64,000 nt of DNA from an uncultured Lachnospiraceae bacterium (GTDB taxonomy: Bacteria > Bacillota > Clostridia > Lachnospirales > Lachnospiraceae). Below are positions 1 through 8,033 of the stretch, one piece after another. Numbering within the stretch: the stretch's first letter is position 1; the number at the start of each line of letters is the position of its first letter. Location of the stretch: positions 1-64,000 of the forward strand of contig CAJUHR010000025.1 of assembly GCA_910586255.1 (NCBI GenBank), written 5' to 3'. Below the pieces are notes generated by a model that did no database searches, was not told where the DNA came from, and worked only from the letters and a program-made list of their open reading frames with translations. A program made the translations under genes and the position numbers.

Positions 1-239
1 TCATTCCAGAAGATATCGGAGAAATCAGAGAGCTCGCATCCGATATCGTGGTTGGGGATGCACAGGTAATTCCCATATCTATGCCGTCCGGCGAGGATGA
101 CATCCGCATCGATGACTTTTTTCTCCATCTGCGCCCCCAGGGTCAGGGCGTTGGTCATAAGGTTGTCCACCAGGCGTGGGCTGCCCTGGGAGTGGCTGTG
201 AACGGCGGAAAGGGCGGCCTGCTCTATAGAGGTATTTAG
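1..239 (-). pseudogene. C-terminal remnant of an ExeA-like AAA ATPase
   Basis: The minus strand is open from 239 to the left edge of the window. It reads SIEQAALSAVHSHSQGSPR, then LVDNLMTNALTLGAQ, which resembles the C-terminal lid region of the ExeA/TniB-like AAA ATPases that accompany DDE transposases in Clostridia. A stop codon lies directly upstream (240-242 on this strand) and no start codon precedes the conserved part, so the 5' part of the gene is missing. The break coincides with the start of the IS3-type genes on the other strand, and the missing N-terminal part is not found on the far side of that element. Family assignment is from pattern memory and is moderately sure. The call of a broken gene is firmer. 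Confidence 0.6.
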
Positions 240-241
240 TT

Positions 242-526
242 ATGTCACAAAATTACACTCCTGAATTTAAAAAGAAGATTGTCCGTCTCCACGAGGAAGA
301 AGGACGCACCTACAAAAGTATCACAGCAGAATACGGCGTATCCAAAGCAGCTATCTCTGCATGGTGTAAACAGTTCCGTGAAGAATGCCAGACAAGCCCA
401 GAATCCAAAGCCGAATATGATAACATGAAAGAACTGCTCAAACTGAAAAGAGAAAATGACGAACTCAGAAAGGAAGTGGCATTCTTAAAAAAAGCGGCGG
501 CATTCTTTGCAAAGGAGATCGATTAG
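242..526 (+). CDS. IS3-family transposase OrfA (HTH)
   Basis: This 94-residue protein recognises the ends of the insertion sequence. The N-terminal half is a helix-turn-helix of the HTH_Tnp_1 type (YTPEFKKKIVRLHEEEG, then YGVSKAAISAWCKQFR). The C-terminal third, residues about 55-90, is a charged leucine-zipper-like helix (LKLKRENDELRKEVAFLKK) that in this family mediates multimerisation. An AGAGG about 9 bases upstream can serve as ribosome binding site. An A7 run close to its 3' end lets some ribosomes shift into the orfB frame and make the OrfAB fusion transposase. Family and role are well established for IS3 elements. Confidence 0.92.
   Translation: MSQNYTPEFKKKIVRLHEEEGRTYKSITAEYGVSKAAISAWCKQFREECQTSPESKAEYDNMKELLKLKRENDELRKEVAFLKKAAAFFAKEID
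487..493 (+). other. -1 ribosomal frameshift site (A AAA AAA)
   Basis: In the orfA frame the codons read TTA AAA AAA GCG, giving the canonical slippery heptamer A AAA AAA. A slip of -1 moves ribosomes into the frame that continues without a stop into the transposase domain (reading AGC GGC GGC ATT and onward). This is how IS3 elements make the OrfAB transposase. No strong downstream stimulatory hairpin was worked out. Confidence 0.85.
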
Positions 527-1386
527 AGGCTTATCGATTTATAAATGAATATGATGAAGAGTTTGGCATCCGCTGGCTGCTCAGACGGCTTTCCATATGT
601 CCCAACGCCTATTACAACTACCGCAAACACCGGAAGGCGGATTATTATGCCAAAAAATCAGAGGTTTTGGCACAGATTGAAGAAATCTACCACAGCCACA
701 ACGGGGTTGATGGTTACAGAAGCATGACCTTTTATCTGGAGCGTAGGGGATATGGATACAGTGCAGCAACCATACACAAATACATGAATACGGAACGGGG
801 TCTGCGTTCTGTCGTGCGTCCCAAAAAACCGGATTATGAATATGGCAGACCACACAAAGTATTTGAAAACAAGTTAAAACAGGATTTCACAGCTGATGCG
901 GTTAACCAGAAATGGTGTACTGATTTTACATATCTGTTTCACGCAGACCACGAAGTGAGATACAACAGCACAATCATAGACCTGTATGACCGGAGTGTGG
1001 TTGCCAGCATAACAGACCGCAGTATCACCAGTGAACTTGCAATACGGACACTGCAAAAAGCCCTGGATTCCCAGCCGCAGATCAAAGGGGAGCTGATTCT
1101 TCACAGCGACCAGGGTTCCCAATATACATCCAGAGCATTTGTGGAGTTCTGCGAATCTGCCCATGTAACCCAGAGTATGAGTAAAGCCGGATATCCATAC
1201 GATAATGCACCAATGGAGAGGTATTTTAACACGCTGAAGAATGAATGTACAAATTTGTATGAATTTCGGAAAGAGGAAGATCTTTATCAGACAGTGGAGG
1301 GATTTGCATATGTCCAATATAACCATGTCCGTCCACATAGATTTAACGGATACCGAACTCCCTATCAGGCACGTATAGCATCGTAA
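493..1386 (+). CDS. IS3-family transposase OrfB (DDE integrase core)
   Basis: This is the catalytic half of the IS3 transposase, read as a fusion with OrfA after the frameshift. An internal ATG at 667 is only a partial start, because conserved sequence upstream (FGIRWLLRRLSICPNAYYNY, the HTH_21 region) belongs to the same frame. The rve integrase core shows the DDE residues in context: CTDFTYL, then IDLYDRSVVAS, then HSDQGSQYTS, and the Glu in MERYFNTLKNE. The C-terminal YNHVRPHRFNGYRTP is also typical. No internal stop or deletion is seen, so the protein looks intact. It is unrelated to the flagellar genes and marks the left border of the region. Confidence 0.92.
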   Translation, partial: SGGILCKGDRLEAYRFINEYDEEFGIRWLLRRLSICPNAYYNYRKHRKADYYAKKSEVLAQIEEIYHSHNGVDGYRSMTFYLERRGYGYSAATIHKYMNTERGLRSVVRPKKPDYEYGRPHKVFENKLKQDFTADAVNQKWCTDFTYLFHADHEVRYNSTIIDLYDRSVVASITDRSITSELAIRTLQKALDSQPQIKGELILHSDQGSQYTSRAFVEFCESAHVTQSMSKAGYPYDNAPMERYFNTLKNECTNLYEFRKEEDLYQTVEGFAYVQYNHVRPHRFNGYRTPYQARIAS

Positions 1387-1491
1387 AAACAACGGTGTTA
1401 TTCCATAATAAAAAGTGAATTTTTTAGCCATAAGTGTTACAAAAATGCTTGACCACAACAACTGTTAAAATGTTCCTTTGAAGAACAGACG

Positions 1492-1520
1492 CCTCGTGGT
1501 GGTAAACCACGGGGTTTTTT
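1492..1520 (+). terminator. Rho-independent terminator after the IS3 element
   Basis: CCTCGTGGT (1492-1500) pairs with ACCACGGGG (1506-1514), with one G:T pair, across a 5-base loop. Six T residues follow. It would end transcripts leaving orfB and insulate purC. Confidence 0.75.
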
Positions 1521-1671
1521 CGTATGGAAGGAGGAATAATGATACGGTGTACAGTAGTGGTGTATGTGGCAGGAGAAAAGAACGCCTATGTATTTGTGCG
1601 TACATCGCCGGAAGACTGCTGAGGAGCTATAAGAGAAAGCAATAGCAGGCGATTTCAAATGGGCATATGCC

Positions 1672-1702
1672 GTTACGTTCACAGGTACCTGTGAACAGTA
1701 AC
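1672..1702. repeat. Dispersed palindromic repeat, copy 1
   Basis: The near-perfect palindrome has left arm GTTACGTTCACAGG and right arm CCTGTGAACAGTAAC. The arms GTTACTGTTC/GAACAGTAAC recur at 8245, 33958, 34949, 42521, 42615 and 60037, always between genes. Confidence 0.8.
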
Positions 1703-1741
1703 CACATTATGAGCTGGCCGAGGGTTCAGAAAAAGATTCTA

Positions 1742-1770
1742 TTGCATTTATAATACCAATATATTATAAT
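1742..1770 (+). promoter_or_regulatory. Sigma-A-type promoter of the purine operon
   Basis: TTGCAT (1742-1747) and a perfect TATAAT (1765-1770) are 17 bases apart. The predicted start near 1777 lies about 50 bases before purC. The promoter sits inside an inverted repeat, TTCAGAAAAA (1725-1734) and TTTTTCTGAA (1770-1779), which could be an operator or a hairpin. I see no PurR-box-like pair and no purine riboswitch. Confidence 0.75.
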
Positions 1771-1827
1771 TTTTCTGAATCAAAACATCCCATTATGGTT
1801 GAAAATAAAAAAGGACAGGTGAATACC

Positions 1828-2538
1828 ATGGAGAAAAAAGAATTATTGTATGAAGGCAAGGCAAAGAAAGTCTACACAACAGAGAATCCGGATCAGCTGA
1901 TTGTTTCCTACAAGGACGATGCCACGGCTTTTGATGGCCAGAAGAAGGGGACCATTGTTGGAAAAGGCGCGATTAACAACCGTATGACCAACCATATTTT
2001 TAAGCTTTTGGAGCAAAAAGGAGTGCCGACTCATCTGGTGGAGGAGTTGAACGACAGAGAGACCGTGGTGAAGAAGGTTGAGATCGTTCCTTTGGAGGTG
2101 ATTATTCGTAATTATTCCGCAGGCAGCTTTGCAAAAAAGCTGGGCATGGAGGAGGGCATTAAGCTGGCCTGTCCCACCCTGGAATTCAGCTACAAAAATG
2201 ATGATCTCCACGATCCGTTTATCAACAGCTATTATGCCCTGGCGTTAGAGCTTGCCACGCAGGTGGAGATTGATGTCATCACCGAATATGCTTTTGTTGT
2301 AAATGATGTGATGCAGGAGTATTTTGCAAGCCTGGGCATTGATCTTATTGACTTTAAGATCGAGTTTGGACGTCTGGCAGACGGAACGATTATTCTTGCT
2401 GATGAGGTATCTCCCGACACCTGCCGCTTGTGGGATAAGGAGACCCATGAGAAGCTGGACAAGGATCGCTTCCGCCGGGACCTGGGCAATGTGGAGGATG
2501 CCTACAACGAGGTGTTCCGCCGTCTGGGAATCCAATAA
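1828..2538 (+). CDS. purC: SAICAR synthetase (PurC)
   Basis: PurC is a soluble enzyme that joins aspartate to CAIR with ATP to give SAICAR in purine synthesis. The 236-residue length matches short bacterial PurC. Family motifs are clear: LLYEGKAKKVY at the N terminus (ATP loop), SYKDDATAFDG, NRMTNHIF, EVIIRNYSAGSF and DFKIEFG. I chose the ATG at 1828 rather than 1795, because MEKKELLYEGKAK is the usual beginning and an AGGACAGGTG site precedes it. It is the first gene of purC-purF-purB-purA. The gap to purF is 45 bases, so the four genes are probably co-transcribed. Confidence 0.97.
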   Translation: MEKKELLYEGKAKKVYTTENPDQLIVSYKDDATAFDGQKKGTIVGKGAINNRMTNHIFKLLEQKGVPTHLVEELNDRETVVKKVEIVPLEVIIRNYSAGSFAKKLGMEEGIKLACPTLEFSYKNDDLHDPFINSYYALALELATQVEIDVITEYAFVVNDVMQEYFASLGIDLIDFKIEFGRLADGTIILADEVSPDTCRLWDKETHEKLDKDRFRRDLGNVEDAYNEVFRRLGIQ

Positions 2539-2583
2539 CCGTCAGGCGCCGGTATCTGTTCATTATATATAGAGGAAAAGCCA

Positions 2584-4026
2584 ATGAGGGAAGAGAGAGA
2601 AACTGATGTGGGGGAGAAGGTTCGGGAGGAGTGCGGGGTCTTTGGCATGTATGATCTGGATGGAAATTCTGTGGCCAGTCAGATTTATTACGGCTTGTTT
2701 GCCCTGCAGCATCGGGGGCAGGAGAGCTGTGGGATTGCGGTCAGCGATACCAAAGGGCCGAAGGGGAAGGTGAACGTATATAAGGAGATGGGCCTTTGCA
2801 ATGAGGTGTTTACCCCGGAGATTTTGGAGGGGTTAAAGGGGGATATCGGAGTGGGCCATGTCCGGTATTCCACGGCCGGAAGCAGTACCCGGGAGAATGC
2901 GCAGCCTTTGGTGCTAAACTACGTGAAGGGAACCCTGGCCCTGGCTCATAACGGCAATCTGGTAAATGCTCCCGAGCTGAGAAGAGAGCTGGAGTACAGT
3001 GGCGCCATTTTCCAGACCACCATTGACTCGGAGGTGATCGCTTACCATATTGCCAGGGAGCGTGTCCGCACAGCGGATGTGGAGAGCGCGGTGGCAAATG
3101 CCATGAAAAAGCTTTCCGGCGCCTATTCCCTGGTGATTGCCAGTCCCAGGAAGCTGATTGGCGTTCGGGATCCATTCGGTTTTAAGCCTCTTTGTATTGG
3201 CAAAAAGGATAATGCCTATATTCTTGTATCGGAGAGCTGCGCGCTGGATACGCTGGGGGCTCAGTTTGTTCGGGATGTGGAGCCGGGAGAGATTGTGACC
3301 ATAGACAGGGCGGGGATCCGCTCCGACCTGTCTATGTGTCTGAAGAACAAGGAAAAGCAGGCCAGATGTGTTTTTGAATATATCTATTTTGCAAGGCCAG
3401 ACAGTGTTTTTGATGGGGTTAGCGTTTATCAGTCCCGGATCCATGCCGGCCGCTGCCTGGCCAAGGATTCAGCGGTGGAGGCGGATTTGGTGGTAGGTGT
3501 ACCGGAGTCCGGAAATGCGGCGGCTTTGGGGTATTCCATGGAATCAGGAATTCCCTACGGCACAGCCTTTGTGAAGAATACTTATGTAGGCAGAACTTTT
3601 ATAAGGCCCGGGCAAAGCAGCCGGGTGTCGGCAGTGCGGGTCAAATTGAATGCCCTGCGGGAGGTGGTGGCAGAAAAACGGGTGATCATGATCGATGATT
3701 CAATTGTCCGGGGTACCACCAGCCATCAGATTGTAAGGATGCTGCGGGAAGCCGGGGCAAAGGAGGTCCATGTGCGGGTCAGTGCGCCCCCGTTTTTGCA
3801 TCCCTGCTATTTTGGCACTGACATTCCTTCCGAGGAACAGCTGATTGCCCACAAAAAGACAATCGAGGAGATTCGGATTCTTCTTGGGGCAGATTCGCTG
3901 GCTTATCTGAGAATGGAACGTTTGCAGGAGCTGTCAGAAGGACTTTCCATCTGTACGGCATGCTTTAGCGGAGACTATCCGATTGCACCGCCTCCGGAGG
4001 ATATCCGGGGAGATTTTCAGCAGTAG
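2584..4026 (+). CDS. purF: Amidophosphoribosyltransferase (PurF)
   Basis: PurF makes phosphoribosylamine from PRPP and glutamine, the committed step of purine synthesis. The 480-residue protein has the N-terminal Ntn glutaminase domain with nucleophile Cys17 (EECGVFG). The 16 residues before it would be a removed propeptide, as in the Bacillus enzyme. The PRPP-binding loop VIMIDDSIVRGTTS is intact. Cysteines in RCVFEYIYF, HPCYFGTD and ICTACF match the four [4Fe-4S] ligands of the oxygen-sensitive Bacillus-type enzyme, which suits an anaerobe. An AGAGGAAAAG site precedes the ATG. The next gene, purB, starts 26 bases on. Confidence 0.97.
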   Translation: MREERETDVGEKVREECGVFGMYDLDGNSVASQIYYGLFALQHRGQESCGIAVSDTKGPKGKVNVYKEMGLCNEVFTPEILEGLKGDIGVGHVRYSTAGSSTRENAQPLVLNYVKGTLALAHNGNLVNAPELRRELEYSGAIFQTTIDSEVIAYHIARERVRTADVESAVANAMKKLSGAYSLVIASPRKLIGVRDPFGFKPLCIGKKDNAYILVSESCALDTLGAQFVRDVEPGEIVTIDRAGIRSDLSMCLKNKEKQARCVFEYIYFARPDSVFDGVSVYQSRIHAGRCLAKDSAVEADLVVGVPESGNAAALGYSMESGIPYGTAFVKNTYVGRTFIRPGQSSRVSAVRVKLNALREVVAEKRVIMIDDSIVRGTTSHQIVRMLREAGAKEVHVRVSAPPFLHPCYFGTDIPSEEQLIAHKKTIEEIRILLGADSLAYLRMERLQELSEGLSICTACFSGDYPIAPPPEDIRGDFQQ

Positions 4027-4052
4027 AGGAGACACATTCAGGAGGAACCGAA

Positions 4053-5483
4053 ATGTACGATAAATATCAAAGCCCGCTGTCAGAGCGGTATGCAAGCAGG
4101 GAAATGCAGTATATCTTTTCCCCGGACAAGAAATTCAAGACCTGGAGACGGCTCTGGATTGCCCTGGCAGAGACGGAGAAGGAGCTGGGGCTTCCCATCA
4201 CGCAGGAACAGATTGATGAGCTGAAGGCTCACGCGGAGGATATCAATTATGAGGTGGCCAAGGAACGGGAACGGCTGGTGCGCCACGATGTAATGTCTCA
4301 TGTGTTTGCCTACGGACAGCAATGCCCTCTGGCCAAGGGGATCATTCATCTGGGAGCAACCTCCTGCTATGTGGGGGACAACACGGACATTCTTATTATG
4401 ACAGAGGCCTTAAGGCTGGTGCGAAAAAAGCTGCTTAACGTGATGGCAGAGCTGGCAAAATTTGCGGCAGATTACAAGGACCAGCCCACTCTGGCTTTCA
4501 CCCATTTTCAGCCGGCTCAGCCCACTACTGTGGGCAAGCGGGCAACTCTGTGGCTTCAGGAATTGTGTCTGGATCTGGAGGATTTGGATCATGTGCTTGA
4601 TTCCATGAAGCTTTTGGGGTCCAAGGGTACTACCGGTACCCAGGCCAGCTTTTTGGAGCTGTTTGAGGGAGACCATGAAAAGTGCCGCAGAGCCGACCAG
4701 ATGATAGCGGAAAAAATGGGCTTTACCCAATGCTATCCGGTGTCAGGACAGACCTATTCCCGAAAGATCGACACCCGGGTGGTGAATGTGCTGGCTGGAA
4801 TCGCTCAGAGCGCTCATAAGTTTTCCAATGATATTCGTCTTTTGCAGCACTTAAAAGAGGTGGAGGAGCCTTTTGAAAAAAACCAGATTGGATCCTCAGC
4901 CATGGCATACAAGCGCAATCCCATGCGCAGTGAGCGGATTGCCTCCCTTTCCAACTATGTGATGAGTGATGTGATGAACCCCATGCTGGTGGCATCGACT
5001 CAGTGGTTTGAGCGGACCCTGGATGATTCGGCAAACAAACGCCTCAGCATTCCGGAAGGCTTTCTGGCTGTGGACGGGATTTTGGATCTGTATCTCAATG
5101 TGGTGGATGGTCTGGTAGTATATCCCAAGGTGATTGAGAAGCATTTTATGGCAGAGCTGCCCTTTATGGCTACGGAAAATATTATGATGGATGCTGTGAA
5201 GGCAGGAGGAGACCGGCAGGAGCTTCATGAGAGGATACGCACATTGTCCATGGAAGCCGGACGGAATGTGAAGGAAAAAGGCCTGGACAACAACCTTTTA
5301 GAGCTGATTGCGGCAGACCCGGCTTTTGGTCTGTCCCTGGAGGACCTTAAAAAATCCATGGAACCGTCCCTCTATGTGGGAAGAGCCCCTAAGCAGGTGG
5401 AGGAATTTCTTGCGGAGGTGGTGAAGCCGGTTCTTGAGGAGAATAGGGAGCTTCTGGGAATGAAGGCAGAGATTCATGTATGA
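4053..5483 (+). CDS. purB: Adenylosuccinate lyase (PurB)
   Basis: PurB releases fumarate from SAICAR and from adenylosuccinate, serving both the IMP and AMP branches. The 476-residue protein belongs to the fumarase/aspartase superfamily and shows its signature GSSAMAYKRNPMRSE near residues 287-301, and HLGATSCYVGDN near 97-108 with active-site residues. AGGAGG lies upstream of the ATG. The stop (5481-5483) falls just before the ribosome binding site of purA, so translation is probably coupled. Nothing in the sequence suggests damage. Confidence 0.97.
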   Translation: MYDKYQSPLSERYASREMQYIFSPDKKFKTWRRLWIALAETEKELGLPITQEQIDELKAHAEDINYEVAKERERLVRHDVMSHVFAYGQQCPLAKGIIHLGATSCYVGDNTDILIMTEALRLVRKKLLNVMAELAKFAADYKDQPTLAFTHFQPAQPTTVGKRATLWLQELCLDLEDLDHVLDSMKLLGSKGTTGTQASFLELFEGDHEKCRRADQMIAEKMGFTQCYPVSGQTYSRKIDTRVVNVLAGIAQSAHKFSNDIRLLQHLKEVEEPFEKNQIGSSAMAYKRNPMRSERIASLSNYVMSDVMNPMLVASTQWFERTLDDSANKRLSIPEGFLAVDGILDLYLNVVDGLVVYPKVIEKHFMAELPFMATENIMMDAVKAGGDRQELHERIRTLSMEAGRNVKEKGLDNNLLELIAADPAFGLSLEDLKKSMEPSLYVGRAPKQVEEFLAEVVKPVLEENRELLGMKAEIHV

Positions 5484-5499
5484 TGAAAGGAGACAGATG

Positions 5500-6789
5500 A
5501 TGTCAAAGGCGGATGTGGTTATTGGCTGTTTTTATGGGGATGAGGGAAAAGGCAAGGTGATCGACTATCTTGCAGCAGATGCAGATATTGCTGTGCGCGC
5601 CACCGGCGGAGACAATGCAGGACACACCATTAAGATTGACGGGGTGAAGTATGCCATGCATTTGATTCCTTCCGGCATCCTGTCCGGACATACCATCGGC
5701 ATGATTGGCAACGGAGTGGTGCTAAACCCGGAGGTTTTGCTGGAAGAGGTCGGAAATCTGAAGGCCCATGGCTATGATGCGGACCGCTACTTAAAGATCA
5801 GTGACAAGGCACATGTGATTCTGCCTTATCATCCCCTGCTGGACATGGCCCTTGAGAAAACCCGGTCAGCAAAGATTGGCACCACGGGTAAAGGAATCGG
5901 CCCGGCCTACTGCGATAAATATGAGAGAAGCGGCCTGCGGGTTGAGGATTTTTATGCCAGTGATTTTAAGGAGAAGCTGAGAGAGCTGACCGAATCCCGC
6001 CGGGCGCTCATAAAATATTATGATCCGGACAGCTCCCTGGCAGATGAGCTTTTATCCTTTGATAAAATCTATGAGCTGTATGCCGGATATGGAGAGAAAA
6101 TAAGACCCTATGTGTGCGATGGGCTTACCTGGCTGCACAAGACATTGGAGCGGGGAGAAAAGGTGCTGGTAGAGGGGGCTCAGGCCACTCTCTTAGACAT
6201 TGATTTTGGTTCCTATCCCTTTGTTACCTCCTCCAATCCAACCATCGGCGGAGTTCTGACCGGAACTGGTCTTTCCGCTTCTGACATTGGAAATGTATAC
6301 GGAGTGATCAAGGCATATTCCAGCAGAGTGGGGGAAGGACCCTATGTGACAGAACTTTTGGATGATACCGGTGACCGGATCCGGGAGCTGGGGCATGAGT
6401 ATGGCACCACCACAGGCAGACCCAGAAGATGCGGATGGCTGGATCTGGTGGCCCTTAAGTATGCCAAACGGGTGAATGGTCTTACTGCCCTTGCGGTCAA
6501 CCATCTGGACACCATCGGTAAATTTGACAAGATTCAGGTGTGCGTGGCCTATGACTGCGGCGGGACTGTGACGGAGGATTTCTCCACCAACCTGGAATTT
6601 TTAGGACGGGCAAAACCGGTGTATAAGGAGCTTTCCGGGAATTTTGGAGATCTGTCCGGATGCCGGGATTTTGACATGCTGCCTGGAACAGCAAAGGATT
6701 ATATCCGCTTTATTGAGGATTATATCGGGATTCCTGTCAAGTTTATTGGAACCGGGGCAGAGCGCCGGGATATGCTGGTCAGAGGGTAG
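5500..6789 (+). CDS. purA: Adenylosuccinate synthetase (PurA), divergent P-loop
   Basis: PurA condenses IMP and aspartate with GTP, the first step to AMP. The GDEGKGK loop, the GGDNAGHT region, the TTGKGIGPAY loop and GTTTGRPRRCGW support the call. The residues before the loop are unusual: GCFYGDEGKGK where most PurA proteins have (T/A)QWGDEGKGK. The tail ends VKFIGTGAERRDMLVRG rather than the common VGPxR form. ATG codons at 5476, 5497 and 5500 are in frame. AAAGGAGA at 5485-5492 best fits 5500 (429 residues, MSKADVVIG). It ends the purine operon. Confidence 0.93.
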   Translation: MSKADVVIGCFYGDEGKGKVIDYLAADADIAVRATGGDNAGHTIKIDGVKYAMHLIPSGILSGHTIGMIGNGVVLNPEVLLEEVGNLKAHGYDADRYLKISDKAHVILPYHPLLDMALEKTRSAKIGTTGKGIGPAYCDKYERSGLRVEDFYASDFKEKLRELTESRRALIKYYDPDSSLADELLSFDKIYELYAGYGEKIRPYVCDGLTWLHKTLERGEKVLVEGAQATLLDIDFGSYPFVTSSNPTIGGVLTGTGLSASDIGNVYGVIKAYSSRVGEGPYVTELLDDTGDRIRELGHEYGTTTGRPRRCGWLDLVALKYAKRVNGLTALAVNHLDTIGKFDKIQVCVAYDCGGTVTEDFSTNLEFLGRAKPVYKELSGNFGDLSGCRDFDMLPGTAKDYIRFIEDYIGIPVKFIGTGAERRDMLVRG

Positions 6790-6808
6790 GCAAATTTTTA
6801 CGGATTCC

Positions 6809-6836
6809 TTATTTTTCCTGTGAGAAAGGCCGATAT
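6809..6836 (+). promoter_or_regulatory. Candidate sigma-28 promoter for the FliD-like gene
   Basis: GCCGATAT at 6829-6836 differs from the sigma-28 -10 consensus GCCGATAA only in the last base. A T-rich box TTATTTTT begins 20 bases upstream. The same TTATTTTT-N12 spacing precedes GTCGATAA in front of fliD. A hairpin (6856-6865 with 6885-6893) lies in the would-be leader. Confidence 0.6.
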
Positions 6837-6938
6837 ATATAATGTATTCTGATTTGTCTTTAAGGTCTAGAGAACTGCAGCCAGCCTTAAGACAGATTCG
6901 GTAAATAAGGTATAGTTATACCAGAAAGGAGAAAAATT

Positions 6939-7844
6939 ATGGCAATTAATGGAGTTTCATCTTACAGCTACAATTACGGCGGCTACAGCAGCCTGATTGA
7001 CAGTGACAGCTGGAAAGATAAGGCGGAGCAGGAGAGCAACAGCATTAAGGAAAGTCTGGGGATCGATACCTCCACTTCCGGCACCAGCAGCTCGAAGAAA
7101 ACCACCAGCACTGCCAAGACAGCTACCAGCACCTCTTCTTTCCTTATGGAATATCAGAGCAAGCTGGAGGATCTGGAAGCGGCGGCGGCAAAGCTGCAGA
7201 CCAGCAAAAAAGACAATGTGTTTTCCAAATACGATCAGGCTGTTGCCAATGCGTCCAATACCCAGATTGTAGGTGAGGACGGAAAGCCCGTTCAGGTGGA
7301 AGACAAGAAGGTCACAGAAGCCAAGAATGACATTGTGGATGCCACAAAGGATTTCATTGACCAGATAAACGGCACCATTGACTTTTTGTCCAAAAACAGC
7401 GGCCACAGCGCAACGGTTGCCTTCCAGCTTGCCAGTCTGCAGAGAACGATTCCCTCTGACAAGGCTCTGGCAAAGATTGGGATCAGCGTTGATACCAAAG
7501 GCAATTTAAAGATGGACGAGGAGAAGTTCAGAGAGGCTCTGGAGAAGGATCCGGAGCTGGTGAAGGATCTTCTGGGCGGACAGTTTGGCATGGCAGAGCG
7601 GGCAGGCGACAAGGCTACCAAGATTCTGGATATGTCAGTTAATGAGATCATGGGAGGCTCTGCTTCTTCCAGTGATACTTCCAGTACCGGCAGCACAGGT
7701 AGCGGCACAGCATCTGTCGGCGCGGCTGCTTCTTCCAAATCGGCAATGCCGGATTCCTTCCGCCAGTTCGCCATCTTTGCAAAAAGCGGCGCATACAATC
7801 TGAGCAATTATTACGCTGTTTCTATGTTGAATATTTTGGTCTGA
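6939..7844 (+). CDS. FliD-like protein with short N-terminal region (uncharacterised)
   Basis: This 301-residue protein begins with a Ser/Tyr/Gly-rich stretch. A Ser/Thr-rich linker covers residues 45-70. Two helical parts follow, and a segment resembles the C-terminal region of FliD filament caps (LAKIGISVDTKGNLKMDEEK, then ALEKDPELVKDLLGGQFG). The C terminus SGAYNLSNYYAVSML closely matches the end of the protein at 42678 (TGPYSLGNYYTVGLL). No Sec signal is present, so flagellar type III export is the likely route (inference). A strong AGAAAGGAG precedes the ATG. A sigma-28-type element upstream suggests late expression. It is not the main cap, which is at 38419. Function is unknown. Confidence 0.75.
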   Translation: MAINGVSSYSYNYGGYSSLIDSDSWKDKAEQESNSIKESLGIDTSTSGTSSSKKTTSTAKTATSTSSFLMEYQSKLEDLEAAAAKLQTSKKDNVFSKYDQAVANASNTQIVGEDGKPVQVEDKKVTEAKNDIVDATKDFIDQINGTIDFLSKNSGHSATVAFQLASLQRTIPSDKALAKIGISVDTKGNLKMDEEKFREALEKDPELVKDLLGGQFGMAERAGDKATKILDMSVNEIMGGSASSSDTSSTGSTGSGTASVGAAASSKSAMPDSFRQFAIFAKSGAYNLSNYYAVSMLNILV

Positions 7845-7860
7845 TGATCAAAATACTTTG

Positions 7861-7890
7861 CCGGCAGGTGCGTAGCCTGCCGGTATTTTT
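7861..7890 (+). terminator. Rho-independent terminator after the FliD-like gene
   Basis: CCGGCAGG (7861-7868) and CCTGCCGG (7876-7883) form a perfect 8-base-pair stem with a 7-base loop, followed by TATTTTT. Confidence 0.9.
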
Positions 7891-7998
7891 GGCATATTTT
7901 TATATAATTTTGCTTTTGATGTGCAATGTTTGGATGCTTTTAATAAAAAATATGTTGGGAAGCTCGGAAATGATTTTTAATAGAATGGGTATAGTTTA

Positions 7999-8027
7999 TT
8001 GACAATTTGTATTTGAAGCTATATTCT
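7999..8027 (+). promoter_or_regulatory. Sigma-A-type promoter of a candidate small RNA
   Basis: TTGACA (7999-8004), a 17-base spacer and TATTCT (8022-8027). It points to a transcript starting near 8034, with no long gene before the hairpin at 8134. Confidence 0.5.
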
Positions 8028-8033
8028 ATATTA

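Larger units (their letters stand above)
240..1440 (+). mobile_element. IS3-family insertion sequence, left end probably truncated
   Basis: The element holds an HTH protein (orfA) and a DDE integrase-type transposase (orfB) in the -1 frame, the classic IS3 arrangement. OrfA starts within a few bases of the neighbouring ATPase remnant, leaving no room for a usual left terminal repeat and promoter. I also could not find in the left flank the inverse of the candidate right-end sequence near 1417-1455. The left end is therefore probably lost, and the right boundary is approximate. With orfA and orfB intact the transposase could still be made, but mobility of this copy is doubtful. Confidence 0.75.
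1387..1827. other. Intergenic region between IS3 element and purC
   Basis: This 440-base gap holds no convincing gene. It contains the candidate IS right end, a small TGTTC/GAACA hairpin (1471-1487), a rho-independent terminator, one copy of the dispersed palindromic repeat and the purC promoter. The 16-base stretch at 1645-1660 recurs exactly, inverted, at 42434-42449, followed in both places by a GCATATGC palindrome and a GAACAGTAAC half-site. Confidence 0.6.

Noticed and set aside
48..239. 63-residue plus-strand frame at the window start
   Set aside because: The opposite strand reads a recognisable AAA ATPase C terminus, so the plus-strand frame is its shadow.
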